Shown: piece after piece, positions 42,461 through 51,897 of the stretch
How positions within the stretch are numbered: the first letter of the stretch is position 1
Layout: each line of letters starts with the position of its first letter
Origin: UBA2336 sp031395485
GTDB taxonomy: Bacteria > Bacteroidota > Bacteroidia > Cytophagales > Cyclobacteriaceae
Assembly: GCA_031395485.1 (NCBI GenBank)
Contig: JANNUS010000002.1
Span: forward strand, 61,504 to 125,503
DNA length: 64,000 nt
Direction: 5' to 3'
The notes under the pieces: generated by a model
Seen by the model: only the letters and a program-made list of their open reading frames with translations
What the model was told of the DNA's origin: nothing
Database searches by the model: none
Translations under genes and position numbers: made by a program

Positions 42461-44396
42461 CAATTTGAAATTTAGACTCCTCTATATTGTATTAACATGG
42501 TTGCCACTTAGCGCATTTGCACAGCTTACGGAACAGCCTCTCGAAAAAAGAATTACTCCCCGTAAAACTTCTTCCGCTAAGATACAAACTGCGACCCCTT
42601 TAGCACTTCCATTTTGGGATGACTTCTCTTTTACTACAGAAGATCATGCATTGGATTCACTGTGGATTAATAATTCTGCGGTGCTGGTAGGTAACGGCCA
42701 GGGGGTTAATCCACCAACAATAAATGTAGCCACTTTTGATGGGCTAAAAGCAAATGGAACACCGTATAGCCCAAGTCCTACCGATGAATTTGATTTCGGC
42801 TATCGGGATACACTTGAGTCGCAGCCGATTAAAATGACAGACGTTGCAGACTTTCTTCGCAATTCTGTTTTTTTAAGTTTCTACTATCAAGGGGGTGGAA
42901 ACGGTGAACGGCCTGATCCGAAAGATTTTCTTCAATTGGATTTTAAAACTAACACGGGATCAAACACTTGGGAAACTGTTGCCAAATTCGTTGCCGATAG
43001 CAATTTTGATCCGGATATTTTTTACGATACACTCATTCAAATAAACCTGAATATGACTAAGTTTAATCACGATGATTTTCGCTTCAGGTTTATTTCCTTT
43101 GGGCGGAAATCGGGACGTTACGATGCCTGGCATATTGATTACGTTTACCTAAACAAAGGCAGAGATGAAAATGACACATCGCGACCCGACCGTGCGATAA
43201 CCTCAAAACTCACCACTCTTTTTGATGGATACTATGGAATTCCAAAAGTACATCTTGACTCAAGCCGAACTATTAGCGCACCACAATTCGAAGCCTATAA
43301 TTTAAGAGCAGGAGATCCTACTACTACTACATATCAAATTATTGGCACCTTCACCAACTATCACAATGGAGTTTCAACATTAAACTCAACGCAAATCGGC
43401 CCAGGCTTACCTGGCATTAATGGAAGCGATGCAACTTTTGAAGCACTCAGCAGAAAATTAGTAACCCTCCCCTATCTCCCCGACCCAGATACTCAATTTG
43501 ATTACACGGCTGACTCCATAAAAATAAAACTCAACATTAAAGTATTTGCCGATGATGTCTATGATGTAGATACCGGTATATATTCTGAAGATTACGACTC
43601 GGCCAAGCATTATCCAATCGATTTTCGGGCAAATGATACTACCAGCCAGTCGTATACCATCAAGGATTACTATGCCTATGATGATGGTGTGGCCGAATAC
43701 GCGGTAGAATTAACCAACACAGGTAATCAATTAGCCTATCTGTTTAAAATGAAGACAAACACACAAGATACGATCAATGGATTGTTCATCAACTTTCCAC
43801 TGTTTAGCGGAGCAAGGGCAGATAATGTTGATATTTTTATCTGCGAAAGCAAAAACGGTTCACCGGGACCCGTCCTATACGAACAAAATATTTCAATAAC
43901 ACATTCAGGTAACAACGCTTTACCATTTGTGCTCTTAAGCGAAGGTGTTATTGTAAAAGATACATTTTTTGTTGGCTATCGTGAGCCATCGCAAGGCCAC
44001 GTACGTATTGGCCTCGATAAAAGTAATGACACCGGTAATCGATTTTATTACAAAATAAATGAAACAAGTGCCTGGCAAATCAATGATAGAATTAGCGGAA
44101 GTTTACTGATTCGGCCTCGCTTTGGTACCGGGCAAATCCAAATCGTTAGCGGTGTGCCCGAGGAACAACGATTCGGATCAATCTATCCGAACCCCAGCAG
44201 TGGAGAATTCTATTTAAAAGGTACTGTAAACCACATTCAGGTTATCAATCTGGCAGGTCAATCGGTAAACTTTACAGTTGAAGATTTTAACGATGAAAAG
44301 CGTATTAACATGACGGGCGCACCCAGTGGAATTTATGTGATACGTTATAGGGCTGGCTCTAATTTATTTACAGAGAAAATAATAATCAGAAAGTAA
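42447..44396 (+). CDS. Secreted T9SS-sorted protein of unknown function
   Basis: Not assigned to a functional family. From GTG 42,447 the protein begins with a good signal peptide (MNRINNLK then LLYIVLTWLPLSAFAQ). Earlier ATGs at 42,426-42,432 are in frame, so the 5' end overlaps the PASTA gene by 14-35 bp. The body (about 640 aa) looks like successive beta-sandwich domains, the first with FWDDFSF and WHIDYVYLN signatures as in MAM/jellyroll domains. The end is a T9SS type-A signal: a YPNPSSGEFYLKG start and a GIYVIRYRAGSNLFTEKIII finish. Probably a cell-surface protein; its role is unknown. Confidence 0.85.
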   Translation: MNRINNLKFRLLYIVLTWLPLSAFAQLTEQPLEKRITPRKTSSAKIQTATPLALPFWDDFSFTTEDHALDSLWINNSAVLVGNGQGVNPPTINVATFDGLKANGTPYSPSPTDEFDFGYRDTLESQPIKMTDVADFLRNSVFLSFYYQGGGNGERPDPKDFLQLDFKTNTGSNTWETVAKFVADSNFDPDIFYDTLIQINLNMTKFNHDDFRFRFISFGRKSGRYDAWHIDYVYLNKGRDENDTSRPDRAITSKLTTLFDGYYGIPKVHLDSSRTISAPQFEAYNLRAGDPTTTTYQIIGTFTNYHNGVSTLNSTQIGPGLPGINGSDATFEALSRKLVTLPYLPDPDTQFDYTADSIKIKLNIKVFADDVYDVDTGIYSEDYDSAKHYPIDFRANDTTSQSYTIKDYYAYDDGVAEYAVELTNTGNQLAYLFKMKTNTQDTINGLFINFPLFSGARADNVDIFICESKNGSPGPVLYEQNISITHSGNNALPFVLLSEGVIVKDTFFVGYREPSQGHVRIGLDKSNDTGNRFYYKINETSAWQINDRISGSLLIRPRFGTGQIQIVSGVPEEQRFGSIYPNPSSGEFYLKGTVNHIQVINLAGQSVNFTVEDFNDEKRINMTGAPSGIYVIRYRAGSNLFTEKIIIRK

Positions 44397-44458
44397 TTTA
44401 TTCCGTTTAATTTTTACAAAATATGAGTATTCGTAATGAGTCCTAAATAATATTTGCT

Positions 44459-44569
44459 CGTCATTTCGCAGTCCGGCCACAGGCAGGACGGAGAAATCTC
44501 CTTATTCGCGTAACCCTCAAGGAGGTTTCTCCGCTCACCATCCTTCGTCAGGTTCGCTACGAAATGACG
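44459..44569. repeat. Dispersed intergenic element, copy C (111 bp)
   Basis: The ends are CGTCATTTCGCA and TACGAAATGACG, inverted with one mismatch. The interior has GGAGAAATCTCC and GGAGGTTTCTCC, themselves near-palindromes. It lies between convergent genes, like copy B. No ORF. Confidence 0.8.
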
Positions 44570-44606
44570 TTCATACTATTTTAGGGTTTGAAACGGATAC
44601 ACATAT

Positions 44607-45725
44607 TTACAATACCTCGATTGGATTGGGAGTAAAGCAAATAATAAAAATTATAACTGCTATCCAGCCCAAAATTTTTCTATTTTCATCCAATGGCTCT
44701 TCAATATCGGTAGGCGGATGTTGAACTCCAATAAATCTTCCCAGCACGAACCCAAACAAAAGCCAGCCAGAATAGCCGTGCAGTGTTGGGTATAGCACGG
44801 TTAAAACAAATTGAGCAGCAAAAACCAGCAACGCATACATAATAGTATCGCGAACGGGCAAGTTAAGCCCCCGAAAACAGAAATAGAGAAATAGAATATA
44901 CAACGGAATATACCATTGCAACTCATCCATTGGTCGTGAAGGATGAATATACTCAAGGCCCAGCCCCGCATAAAACATAAACCCGACAAAGAAACCAGAA
45001 GCCACTACCCGATGGATTTTAAACCCAACCAATCCATACAATACGTGCCCGCCATCTAATTGACCCACCGGCAACAGATTTAAACTAGTAAACACGAGTG
45101 CCAAAAAACCAGCAAACAAAAATGGGTAATGCATAATTTCATGCACATTTGGCATGCGCGAAGGGTCCGCGATGGTTTGTTCTAAAAATAAAAAAAGTAA
45201 ATTCTTGCCAAGGGTAACATCTACAATACCTTCCTTTGATTGATAAACATGATCGGCATAGTTTAACCCATACTGCTCGTACTCCGGATGGATTTGATAT
45301 ATGTATTCGGCTGGCGGCAATGTTGCAAAACCATACATTAAAATTAACAGTGCCAACACAAACCCTGCTAATGGACCGGCAATACCAATATCAAAGTTTT
45401 GTTTCTTCGAAAACACTTTGCTGCGCAAGCGTATGATCGCACCCATAGTGCCAATCGACAATGGCATGGGTGGAATGGGTATGTAATATGGCAGTGACGC
45501 TTTTACGTTATGATACTTCGCAACAAAGTAGTGCCCAAACTCGTGCACCGTTAAAATTAAAATAAAGGGAATGGAAAAACTCATACCGCTTACAAAATCA
45601 CTCCAACTAAACTCCACATAAACTGATTTTCCATACGTCCATTCAGCTCCAGCAATGGTTGTGGTGATAAACGTGGTTATAAAAAGAATAACCTGAATAA
45701 TAATAGTTCGTTTCTCTTTAGTCAT
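44607..45725 (-). CDS. Site-2 protease family (M50) membrane metalloprotease
   Basis: Polytopic membrane protease of the M50 family, often involved in regulated intramembrane proteolysis. The zinc motif HEFGH (His61, Glu62, His65) sits in a transmembrane helix, and the third ligand is in NLLPVGQLDGGHVLYG (about 225-240). Six or more hydrophobic segments are predicted. A PDZ domain is not obvious. I start at ATG 45,725 (MTKEKR), which overlaps the HAD gene by 8 bp; the longer version from 45,743 is less likely. Substrate unknown. 372 aa. Confidence 0.88.
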   Translation of the reverse strand: MTKEKRTIIIQVILFITTFITTTIAGAEWTYGKSVYVEFSWSDFVSGMSFSIPFILILTVHEFGHYFVAKYHNVKASLPYYIPIPPMPLSIGTMGAIIRLRSKVFSKKQNFDIGIAGPLAGFVLALLILMYGFATLPPAEYIYQIHPEYEQYGLNYADHVYQSKEGIVDVTLGKNLLFLFLEQTIADPSRMPNVHEIMHYPFLFAGFLALVFTSLNLLPVGQLDGGHVLYGLVGFKIHRVVASGFFVGFMFYAGLGLEYIHPSRPMDELQWYIPLYILFLYFCFRGLNLPVRDTIMYALLVFAAQFVLTVLYPTLHGYSGWLLFGFVLGRFIGVQHPPTDIEEPLDENRKILGWIAVIIFIICFTPNPIEVL

Positions 45726-46377
45726 ACTTGCTAAATATATCAAATACCTGGTCAGGATGAGTTATGTGAATCGTTTGGATGCCCAGTGACTTTGCCGCGT
45801 TAATATTTTCGCGACTGTCATCTAAAAAAATAGTTTGTTCTGCAATCATATTATTTTCTTTTAATACATGCGAATAAATATTCAGTTCTGGCTTTCTCAT
45901 TCTAAGCTTATGTGAATAATACGCTTTATGAAAATGCCTCTCTAACCTAGTACCATTGAGCATAAAACGCTCAATATAGTTCAGGTGAATTGCATTCGTA
46001 TTACTCAAAACAATGGTTTTAAAACGTTGCTTTAATGCTTCTAGTAATTTAAGCTTTGTGGTTGGTAGATTAAGTAACATGGCATTCCAACACCGGTCAA
46101 TTTCAAAATCGGATGCATCCGTTGAAAAAATTCTTCGTACAGCATTCCTAAAATCAGAGTCGCTGATATCACCTTTTTCATACGCATTAAAATCAGGGTT
46201 TGAGGTATACGCCAGAAAAACATCGGGCATGGAAATGCCTGCTAATACAGCAAATTCAGCAGCCGTTTTTTCTGCCGATAAATCGACCAGTACACCACCT
46301 AAATCAAAAATGACGGAGGTTACACCTTTAGGAAGTGAAGTCACTGCAACGGATTGTTTATTATTTAAAACCGACAC
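45718..46377 (-). CDS. HAD-superfamily hydrolase (YihX-like subgroup)
   Basis: 219-aa haloacid-dehalogenase-type phosphatase. Motif I is VIFDLGGVLVDLS with nucleophile Asp25; the second Asp of the usual DxD is Gly, as in the YihX-type group. Motif II is IVLSNTNAIH (about 130-139), then a lysine in RKPE and motif IV IFLDDSRENI (about 181-190). It starts with GTG 46,377, immediately after the stop of the GH97 gene, so the two genes are in one transcript. YihX dephosphorylates glucose-1-phosphate, so a sugar-phosphate substrate is plausible but unproven. Confidence 0.85.
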   Translation of the reverse strand: MSVLNNKQSVAVTSLPKGVTSVIFDLGGVLVDLSAEKTAAEFAVLAGISMPDVFLAYTSNPDFNAYEKGDISDSDFRNAVRRIFSTDASDFEIDRCWNAMLLNLPTTKLKLLEALKQRFKTIVLSNTNAIHLNYIERFMLNGTRLERHFHKAYYSHKLRMRKPELNIYSHVLKENNMIAEQTIFLDDSRENINAAKSLGIQTIHITHPDQVFDIFSKYD

Positions 46378-48546
46378 TCAATTTTTATATTTCTTCAATG
46401 ATTTCAACTCACTCGTGCCCGCTTCCTTAATACTTACGGCAGCCCCACCACCCGATACAATGTTGAGTTTCAAAATGGTAGTTGCGTCTACAATGAATTT
46501 TTTAATTTCATATGCCATGGGGTTGTCTTTCCAATGCGCAGTAGCGGCATCGGAATAGACAGTAGCGGTATATTTTTTCTTCGCCTCCAGAAAATCAAGT
46601 TTCGCAAGTGCCGTTCTTTTGTTTTCATCGGTGATGGATCCCAGATACCACTCATTTTTTCCCTTTGCCTTACGCGCAATCGTTACGTAATCGCCAGGCT
46701 CCGCTTCCAGAATTTTTGTATCGTCCCAATCAACCGCAACATCTTTTATAAATTGAAAAGCATCGAGTCTCTTTTCATAAGCCGCAGGCAAGTCAGCTGC
46801 CATTTGTAAAGGGCTGTATAGGGTAACATACAAGGCAAGTTGCTTTGCCAGTGTAGTGTGAATTTGAAAACCGGTTGGCGATTGATTATTAAAAGGGCGC
46901 TGGCCAGCATAGTAGTCCATTTTTATTTCGAAAATACCGGGAGTATAATCCATGGGGCCGCCCATTAACCGGGTAAATGGCAAAATCGTTTCATGCTCAG
47001 GAGGGTTTCCTACACTCCACGCGTTGAACTCATTGCCACGAGCTGCCTCACACGCTAACCAATTCGGGTACGTGCGATGCAAGCCCGTTGGTCGAACAGG
47101 TTCGTGTGCATCCAACATGATTTTATACGAAGCAGTTTTTTCCGCCACTCTATTGTAATGATTCACCATCCATTGCCCATCGTGGTGCTCGCCCCGCGGG
47201 ATAATGCGTCCTACGTATCCGGTCTTTACTGCATCATAACCATGATCTTTCATAAACGTATACGCCTCATCCAATCTTCTTTCATAATTACTTACAGAGG
47301 CAGAAGTTTCATGATGCATGATGAGTTTTACAGCCTTTAACTTGGCATAGCGCTGAAGTTCATCTACATCAAAATCGGGATAGGGACTTACAAAATCAAA
47401 AACTTCCTCTTTCCATTGCCCAAACCAATCCTCCCAGCCAATGTTCCAACCTTCTACAAGAACACCGTCAAAACCGTGTTGTGATGCAAAGTCGATATAG
47501 CGTTTTGTGTTGACTGTATTGGCCGAATGCCTGCCGTTGGGTTTAAGTTTGTTCCAATCTGTTCCATTCAGTAATAAATTAGCGTCATCCGAATAGTTCC
47601 AGCTTCCAATTCCTACGTGCATCTCCCACCAGATACCCACATACTTAGTTGGTTTAATCCAGTCTGTATTTTCAATTTTAGAAGGTTCATTTAAATTTAA
47701 AATTGTTTTGGAGGACAAGAGGTCAACAGCTCTATCACTCACCAGAATAGTACGCCAAGGTGTGTTGCTTGGCGTTTGCAAATAGGCTTTATTACCGGTG
47801 GCATCGGGTACTAAGTGTGAACTAAGTTTTAAACTACTGTTGTCAATCACTAAATTCATGGCTGGATAATTTAAAAGTGCCGCTTCATGAATGTTGATAT
47901 AAAGCCCTTCATCAGATTTCATCATCAGTGGAGTCTGCACCCCGCCAGGAATTACGGTTCGTGTACTGATTTCATCGGCTGCACGGCTGCGTGTATTGGC
48001 ATCTATTTCACTTAATTTTGTGGTAGAGTAAACATATTCGTTTGTATCATAATCGCCCGGTATCCAAAAAGTTTTATGATTGCCCGCCATAGCAAATTCT
48101 GTAAGCTCATTTTTTACAATAAAGTGATGTAGGTTTTGTTGCTTGGGAAATTCATAACGAAAGCCCAAACCATCATTGAAAAGTCTGAACCTTACAATCA
48201 CCATGCGGGTTGTAGAAAGCTGTACCAGTGAAAGTGCCAATTCTTTATAATTGTTGCGTATATACTTCACTTCACCCCACACGGGCTCCCACATAGTGTT
48301 TTGCTGTGTAGAATCAATTTTTGAAATAGAGAAAATTTTAATCAAAGAGGAGGCTCCGGTCAACTCAATTCCTAGTTGGCTCGCGTTAATGACGTTTTTT
48401 GTTTTATACGCTAACGCATACAACAGTTGCCCATCGGGAGAAAGTGTTACAGTAAGTTTAAAATTCTTATCAGGAGAATAAAGTGTTTGCCCAAGAAGTG
48501 AATCTGCCGCAAAAAGTAAGGAACAAAGCAATATTATTTTTTTCAT
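46378..48546 (-). CDS. GH97 glycoside hydrolase, predicted inverting alpha-glucosidase type
   Basis: Exported GH97 enzyme of 722 aa (signal peptide about residues 1-19). The N-terminal beta-super-sandwich domain starts LYSPDKNFKLTVTLSPDGQLLYAL. The catalytic (beta/alpha)8 barrel contains KYVGIWWEMHVG, DGVLVEGWNIGWEDW and RPTGLHRTYPNWLACEAARG, and a C-terminal beta domain follows. Glu413 (HHETS), Glu482 (DAHEP) and Glu506 (ARGNE) are spaced 69 and 24 residues apart, exactly as Glu439, Glu508 and Glu532 of SusB. That supports the inverting (GH97a-like) mechanism. It is followed directly by the HAD gene and preceded by the GH43-like gene (52 bp). The natural substrate is not known. Confidence 0.92.
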   Translation of the reverse strand: MKKIILLCSLLFAADSLLGQTLYSPDKNFKLTVTLSPDGQLLYALAYKTKNVINASQLGIELTGASSLIKIFSISKIDSTQQNTMWEPVWGEVKYIRNNYKELALSLVQLSTTRMVIVRFRLFNDGLGFRYEFPKQQNLHHFIVKNELTEFAMAGNHKTFWIPGDYDTNEYVYSTTKLSEIDANTRSRAADEISTRTVIPGGVQTPLMMKSDEGLYINIHEAALLNYPAMNLVIDNSSLKLSSHLVPDATGNKAYLQTPSNTPWRTILVSDRAVDLLSSKTILNLNEPSKIENTDWIKPTKYVGIWWEMHVGIGSWNYSDDANLLLNGTDWNKLKPNGRHSANTVNTKRYIDFASQHGFDGVLVEGWNIGWEDWFGQWKEEVFDFVSPYPDFDVDELQRYAKLKAVKLIMHHETSASVSNYERRLDEAYTFMKDHGYDAVKTGYVGRIIPRGEHHDGQWMVNHYNRVAEKTASYKIMLDAHEPVRPTGLHRTYPNWLACEAARGNEFNAWSVGNPPEHETILPFTRLMGGPMDYTPGIFEIKMDYYAGQRPFNNQSPTGFQIHTTLAKQLALYVTLYSPLQMAADLPAAYEKRLDAFQFIKDVAVDWDDTKILEAEPGDYVTIARKAKGKNEWYLGSITDENKRTALAKLDFLEAKKKYTATVYSDAATAHWKDNPMAYEIKKFIVDATTILKLNIVSGGGAAVSIKEAGTSELKSLKKYKN

Positions 48547-48598
48547 TGCAGTTTTTTTTGGGTTGAATTTACAGTTTGTTTTAGAGGATCGATAATCC

Positions 48599-50356
48599 TT
48601 ATTGAGGTCCTATTACCTTACTTTGCACTGACACTAGGTTTTCATTAAATGCTTCAATAGCAAAATAGTACTTCTGCCCTACAGTAAGAGCACGCACTTC
48701 AAGCTGAGTTGGCTGATCTGCCCATACCTGGTATGTTTGGTATACTTTATCTGAAGCGATTCCCCAAAGAATGTTGTACCCTGTTGCCCCTTTCACTGCT
48801 TCCCAAGTGATGTTAGCATTGCGAGTATCATATTGCCGGATAGCCGTAAACTTAACAGGCGTTTTAGGCGCTTTTTCCGAGCTGTTACCAAACACCCGTA
48901 TGTCACTAATAGCGAGATTAGGCGTGGGAACATACGTATTCTCAAATTTTAAATAGCGTGCGTCCACAGGTTTTTCTAATTCAATGTAGGCATTAGGTCT
49001 GTCCTCTTTTATACGAGAGTTATCGTATAGTACCGTCCAACTATTCCCGTCTTTAGAGGCATACATTTTAAACTGTATATAAACCGATTCATCATTGTCA
49101 TAGATATCAGATTTATAATCCGTGTAGTTCAGTTGAAATGCCTTTATATTTTTGATTGATCCAAGATCCATCTGTAACCACTCACCATCATTATTTGTAG
49201 CGGCTACCCAAAATGTTCGCGGGTTCTCATCATTTACGTTATTGGCCTCCATGGCATCTTTAACAGATGATGCGGTGCACGTCTTCTTATACGAGAGTAG
49301 CATCCATCCCGTAAATAAGGATTCATCGTGGTTGATCGTTTTCCTAGCCAAATAATGCGGAAAGTCTCCAAAGCGTGTATTGAAATGCATATCTCCATCG
49401 GTATTGAACCCCCCGGGGAACATGGCAATTCTTCTTTCAAAATTCCAATTAACACCAACCCAAGGTGTACCGGTATTCCACCAGTTACCATAGTTATCTT
49501 GAAACGTGTTACCATGACCCGCACCCGTAACGAAGCCTCCAGGCTTATACGATATGGGATTGTAGTTTGCATAGGTAAATGATCCTAGTGGATCATCGCT
49601 CACATATGTTCCATTAGCATAAACATTAAACTCTGTTCCGGGCGCTCCGTATTGCAAATAGTATTTTCCTTTAAATTTAGTCATCCAGGCTCCTTCAATA
49701 TATGGCGCAATGGTATCGCGGTGATCACGGCCAAAACGCTCCCATCCATGTAAGTCGGGATGCAGTGTCAATAAACCTCTATACTCTGATTTGTAGATGA
49801 GGCGTTTGCTTTTATCCAACTCTGCCCCGTACAACGGATAAATATTAGATGATCCCCAATACATATACCATTTATTCAACTCTTCGTCATAAAATAGAGC
49901 AGGATCCCAGGGACCCACTTCCTTCGGTAACGGAGGCAGCCAGCGATTATAAAAAGAAAGCTTTCCCGTCTCTGGTGTTGTCGTGTAAAAAATAGGACGT
50001 TGCTCGAACGTTGATTGAAAAAGATAAAGTGTATCGCGAACAGAAAGTGCAGCAGGTGCGCACATGTCTTCCAGGGGCCACCGTGAAGGTAAAATGTAGT
50101 TCCATTTAATTAAATCATTTGATTTCCAATACCCACCAGAAATTGTTACAAACAGGTAATAATCGCCTTTGTGATTAATGATCATCGGATCGGCACCGGA
50201 TCGATATGATATATTTCGATTTACTTGCTCCCAGTTATAGCGATAGCCAATGTCCATTGGATTGCAATACGTTTTTTGATCAACTCGCTGTGCATTCGTA
50301 TACGTAGTTATTAAAAGGAAATAGGCTAGTAGAGGGAAAAAAGATTGGGGTTTCAT
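48599..50356 (-). CDS. GH43-like five-bladed propeller hydrolase with discoidin and FnIII domains
   Basis: 585-aa exported protein (signal peptide about residues 1-22). The GH43-type propeller (about 28-360) has candidate catalytic residues Asp56 (SGADPMI), Asp151 (GPWDPALFYD) and Glu221 (YIEGAW), the order and spacing expected for GH43 base, pKa modulator and acid. An F5/8 type C (CBM32-like) domain follows (about 370-490; FWVAATNNDGEWLQMDLG), then a fibronectin-III domain (about 495-585). Substrate specificity cannot be read from this. It shares direction with the GH97 gene and is divergent from the Glycoamylase-fold gene at 50,485. Confidence 0.88.
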   Translation of the reverse strand: MKPQSFFPLLAYFLLITTYTNAQRVDQKTYCNPMDIGYRYNWEQVNRNISYRSGADPMIINHKGDYYLFVTISGGYWKSNDLIKWNYILPSRWPLEDMCAPAALSVRDTLYLFQSTFEQRPIFYTTTPETGKLSFYNRWLPPLPKEVGPWDPALFYDEELNKWYMYWGSSNIYPLYGAELDKSKRLIYKSEYRGLLTLHPDLHGWERFGRDHRDTIAPYIEGAWMTKFKGKYYLQYGAPGTEFNVYANGTYVSDDPLGSFTYANYNPISYKPGGFVTGAGHGNTFQDNYGNWWNTGTPWVGVNWNFERRIAMFPGGFNTDGDMHFNTRFGDFPHYLARKTINHDESLFTGWMLLSYKKTCTASSVKDAMEANNVNDENPRTFWVAATNNDGEWLQMDLGSIKNIKAFQLNYTDYKSDIYDNDESVYIQFKMYASKDGNSWTVLYDNSRIKEDRPNAYIELEKPVDARYLKFENTYVPTPNLAISDIRVFGNSSEKAPKTPVKFTAIRQYDTRNANITWEAVKGATGYNILWGIASDKVYQTYQVWADQPTQLEVRALTVGQKYYFAIEAFNENLVSVQSKVIGPQ

Positions 50357-50434
50357 AGTGCGCGATTTTACAAAGCGAATGTCGAGTGCTTGTGCGAGAG
50401 TTCAAAGCCCTATAACTAAATGTGAGGAAATATC

Positions 50435-50456
50435 ATTAATAAATTTATTTATTAAT
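50435..50456. promoter_or_regulatory. Perfect AT-rich palindrome between divergent glycosidase genes
   Basis: ATTAATAAAT (50,435-50,444) and ATTTATTAAT (50,447-50,456) are perfect 10-bp arms around a TT centre, 29 bp before the plus-strand gene and 79 bp before the minus-strand gene. The position suits an operator serving both promoters. AT-only composition makes chance occurrence easier. Confidence 0.45.
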
Positions 50457-50484
50457 AAAATTAAATTGTAGCGATATTCGCCAT

Positions 50485-51870
50485 ATGAAAATAATTGGTA
50501 AGCCCCGACAATCAATTGCATTTTATTCAACAATACCCTGCCTTCTTTTGCTCTTTGCCTGTGAACAGTCAACGAATGAAAAAACTTCCAATATCTTTTT
50601 AGATTCACTCTCTCATAAAACCTTCAACTATTTTTGGGAATTGGCCGATTCTACCACAGCCCAGGTACCCGATCGGTGGCCAACCGAAAGTTTTTCAAGT
50701 ATAGCGGCCACCGGTTTTGGGTTAACCAGTTACATCGTGGGTGTAGAGCGTGGTTATATTTCACGCAAGCAAGCGGCCGAGCGAACATTGAAAACACTTA
50801 CTTTTTTCATTGAAGCTCCAAAAGGTGACAGCGTGGCCGGAGTGACCGGATATAAAGGATTCTATTATCATTTCATTGATATGAAAACGGGCCTTCGTTT
50901 TCAGCAAGTTGAACTCTCTACCATTGACACGGGTTTGCTAATGGCAGGCATTCTCTCCTCGCAGGTATACTTTGATCAGGATAATACAGCGGAAAATCAA
51001 ATTCGTGCCTTCGCGGATTCATTATACCGCGCAGTAGAATGGGATTGGGCTTTGAACAAGGAGATTACAATAAGCATGGGCTGGCATCCGGAAAAAGGTT
51101 TTATCGATGCCCGGTGGAAAGGCTACAATGAAGCAATGATCCTCTATGTGCTGGCATTGGGATCACCCACATACACGATTCCGGCAGAGAGTTGGAAAGC
51201 CTGGACAAATACCTATCAATATGGAACGTATTTAGGACAAGAGCATGTAAACTTTGGTCCAATGTTCGGTCATCAATATTCGCACATGTACATTGACTTC
51301 CGCGGAATTTTTGATCCATACATGAAAGCAAAAGGATTTGATTATTTTGAAAACTCAAGAAGAGCTACCTATGCGAATCGCCAGTATTGTATCGCGAATT
51401 CCACGAGTTATGTTGGTTACAGCAAAAATATTTGGGGCTTAACGGCCTGCGATGGTCCTGGGAATTCAACTAAAATTAATCCAAACGTGGCCTTTATGGG
51501 ATATAGTGCGCGCGGTGCGGCTCAGTGGTATGTGGAAGACGATGGAACCATAGCACCCACGGCAGCGGGTGGCTCTATACCCTTTGCTCCTGAAATTTGT
51601 ATACCAGCGTTGGAAGAAATGTATACTAAATATGGCGATAGGATTTATGACCGCTACGGATTTAAAGATGCCTTTAACTGGACAGTACCGAATAAAGACG
51701 GAACCATTGGATGGGTTGATGTGGATTATCTGGGTATTGACCAAGGGCCTATTGTTATTCAGTTAGAAAATTACAGGTCTGAGTTAATCTGGTCGTTAAT
51801 GAAGAAGAGTCCGTATATTCAATCAGGATTGAAAAAAGCTGGCTTTACAGGTGGCTGGTTAGATCAATAG
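50485..51870 (+). CDS. Glycoamylase-domain (clan GH-S-like) lipoprotein
   Basis: 461-aa exported lipoprotein: the signal peptide ends LLLLFAC, with Cys26 as the lipidation site. The rest is an (alpha/alpha)6 barrel of the Pfam Glycoamylase family. It has TGFGLTSYIVGVERGYISR (about 72-90), AVEWDW, SMGWHPEKGF, GYNEAMILYVLALGSPT with Glu216, YCIANS and GIDQGPIV. The segment equivalent to the GH144 DLVE motif reads ELST (143-146) within ELSTIDTGLLMAG, so the Asp changes to Glu and the second acid to Thr. It therefore belongs to a sister group rather than GH144 proper. The common automatic label glucoamylase should not be read as starch activity. It is 27 bp upstream of the regulator gene, probably co-transcribed. 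Confidence 0.88.
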   Translation: MKIIGKPRQSIAFYSTIPCLLLLFACEQSTNEKTSNIFLDSLSHKTFNYFWELADSTTAQVPDRWPTESFSSIAATGFGLTSYIVGVERGYISRKQAAERTLKTLTFFIEAPKGDSVAGVTGYKGFYYHFIDMKTGLRFQQVELSTIDTGLLMAGILSSQVYFDQDNTAENQIRAFADSLYRAVEWDWALNKEITISMGWHPEKGFIDARWKGYNEAMILYVLALGSPTYTIPAESWKAWTNTYQYGTYLGQEHVNFGPMFGHQYSHMYIDFRGIFDPYMKAKGFDYFENSRRATYANRQYCIANSTSYVGYSKNIWGLTACDGPGNSTKINPNVAFMGYSARGAAQWYVEDDGTIAPTAAGGSIPFAPEICIPALEEMYTKYGDRIYDRYGFKDAFNWTVPNKDGTIGWVDVDYLGIDQGPIVIQLENYRSELIWSLMKKSPYIQSGLKKAGFTGGWLDQ

Positions 51871-51897
51871 TGCAGCAATGGAGAAACTGATTGGCGT

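Noticed and set aside
50485..51870. True starch-degrading glucoamylase
   Set aside because: The Pfam name Glycoamylase is historical; the motifs match the barrel of clan GH-S-like enzymes and not GH15 glucoamylase. The neighbours point to beta-glucans.
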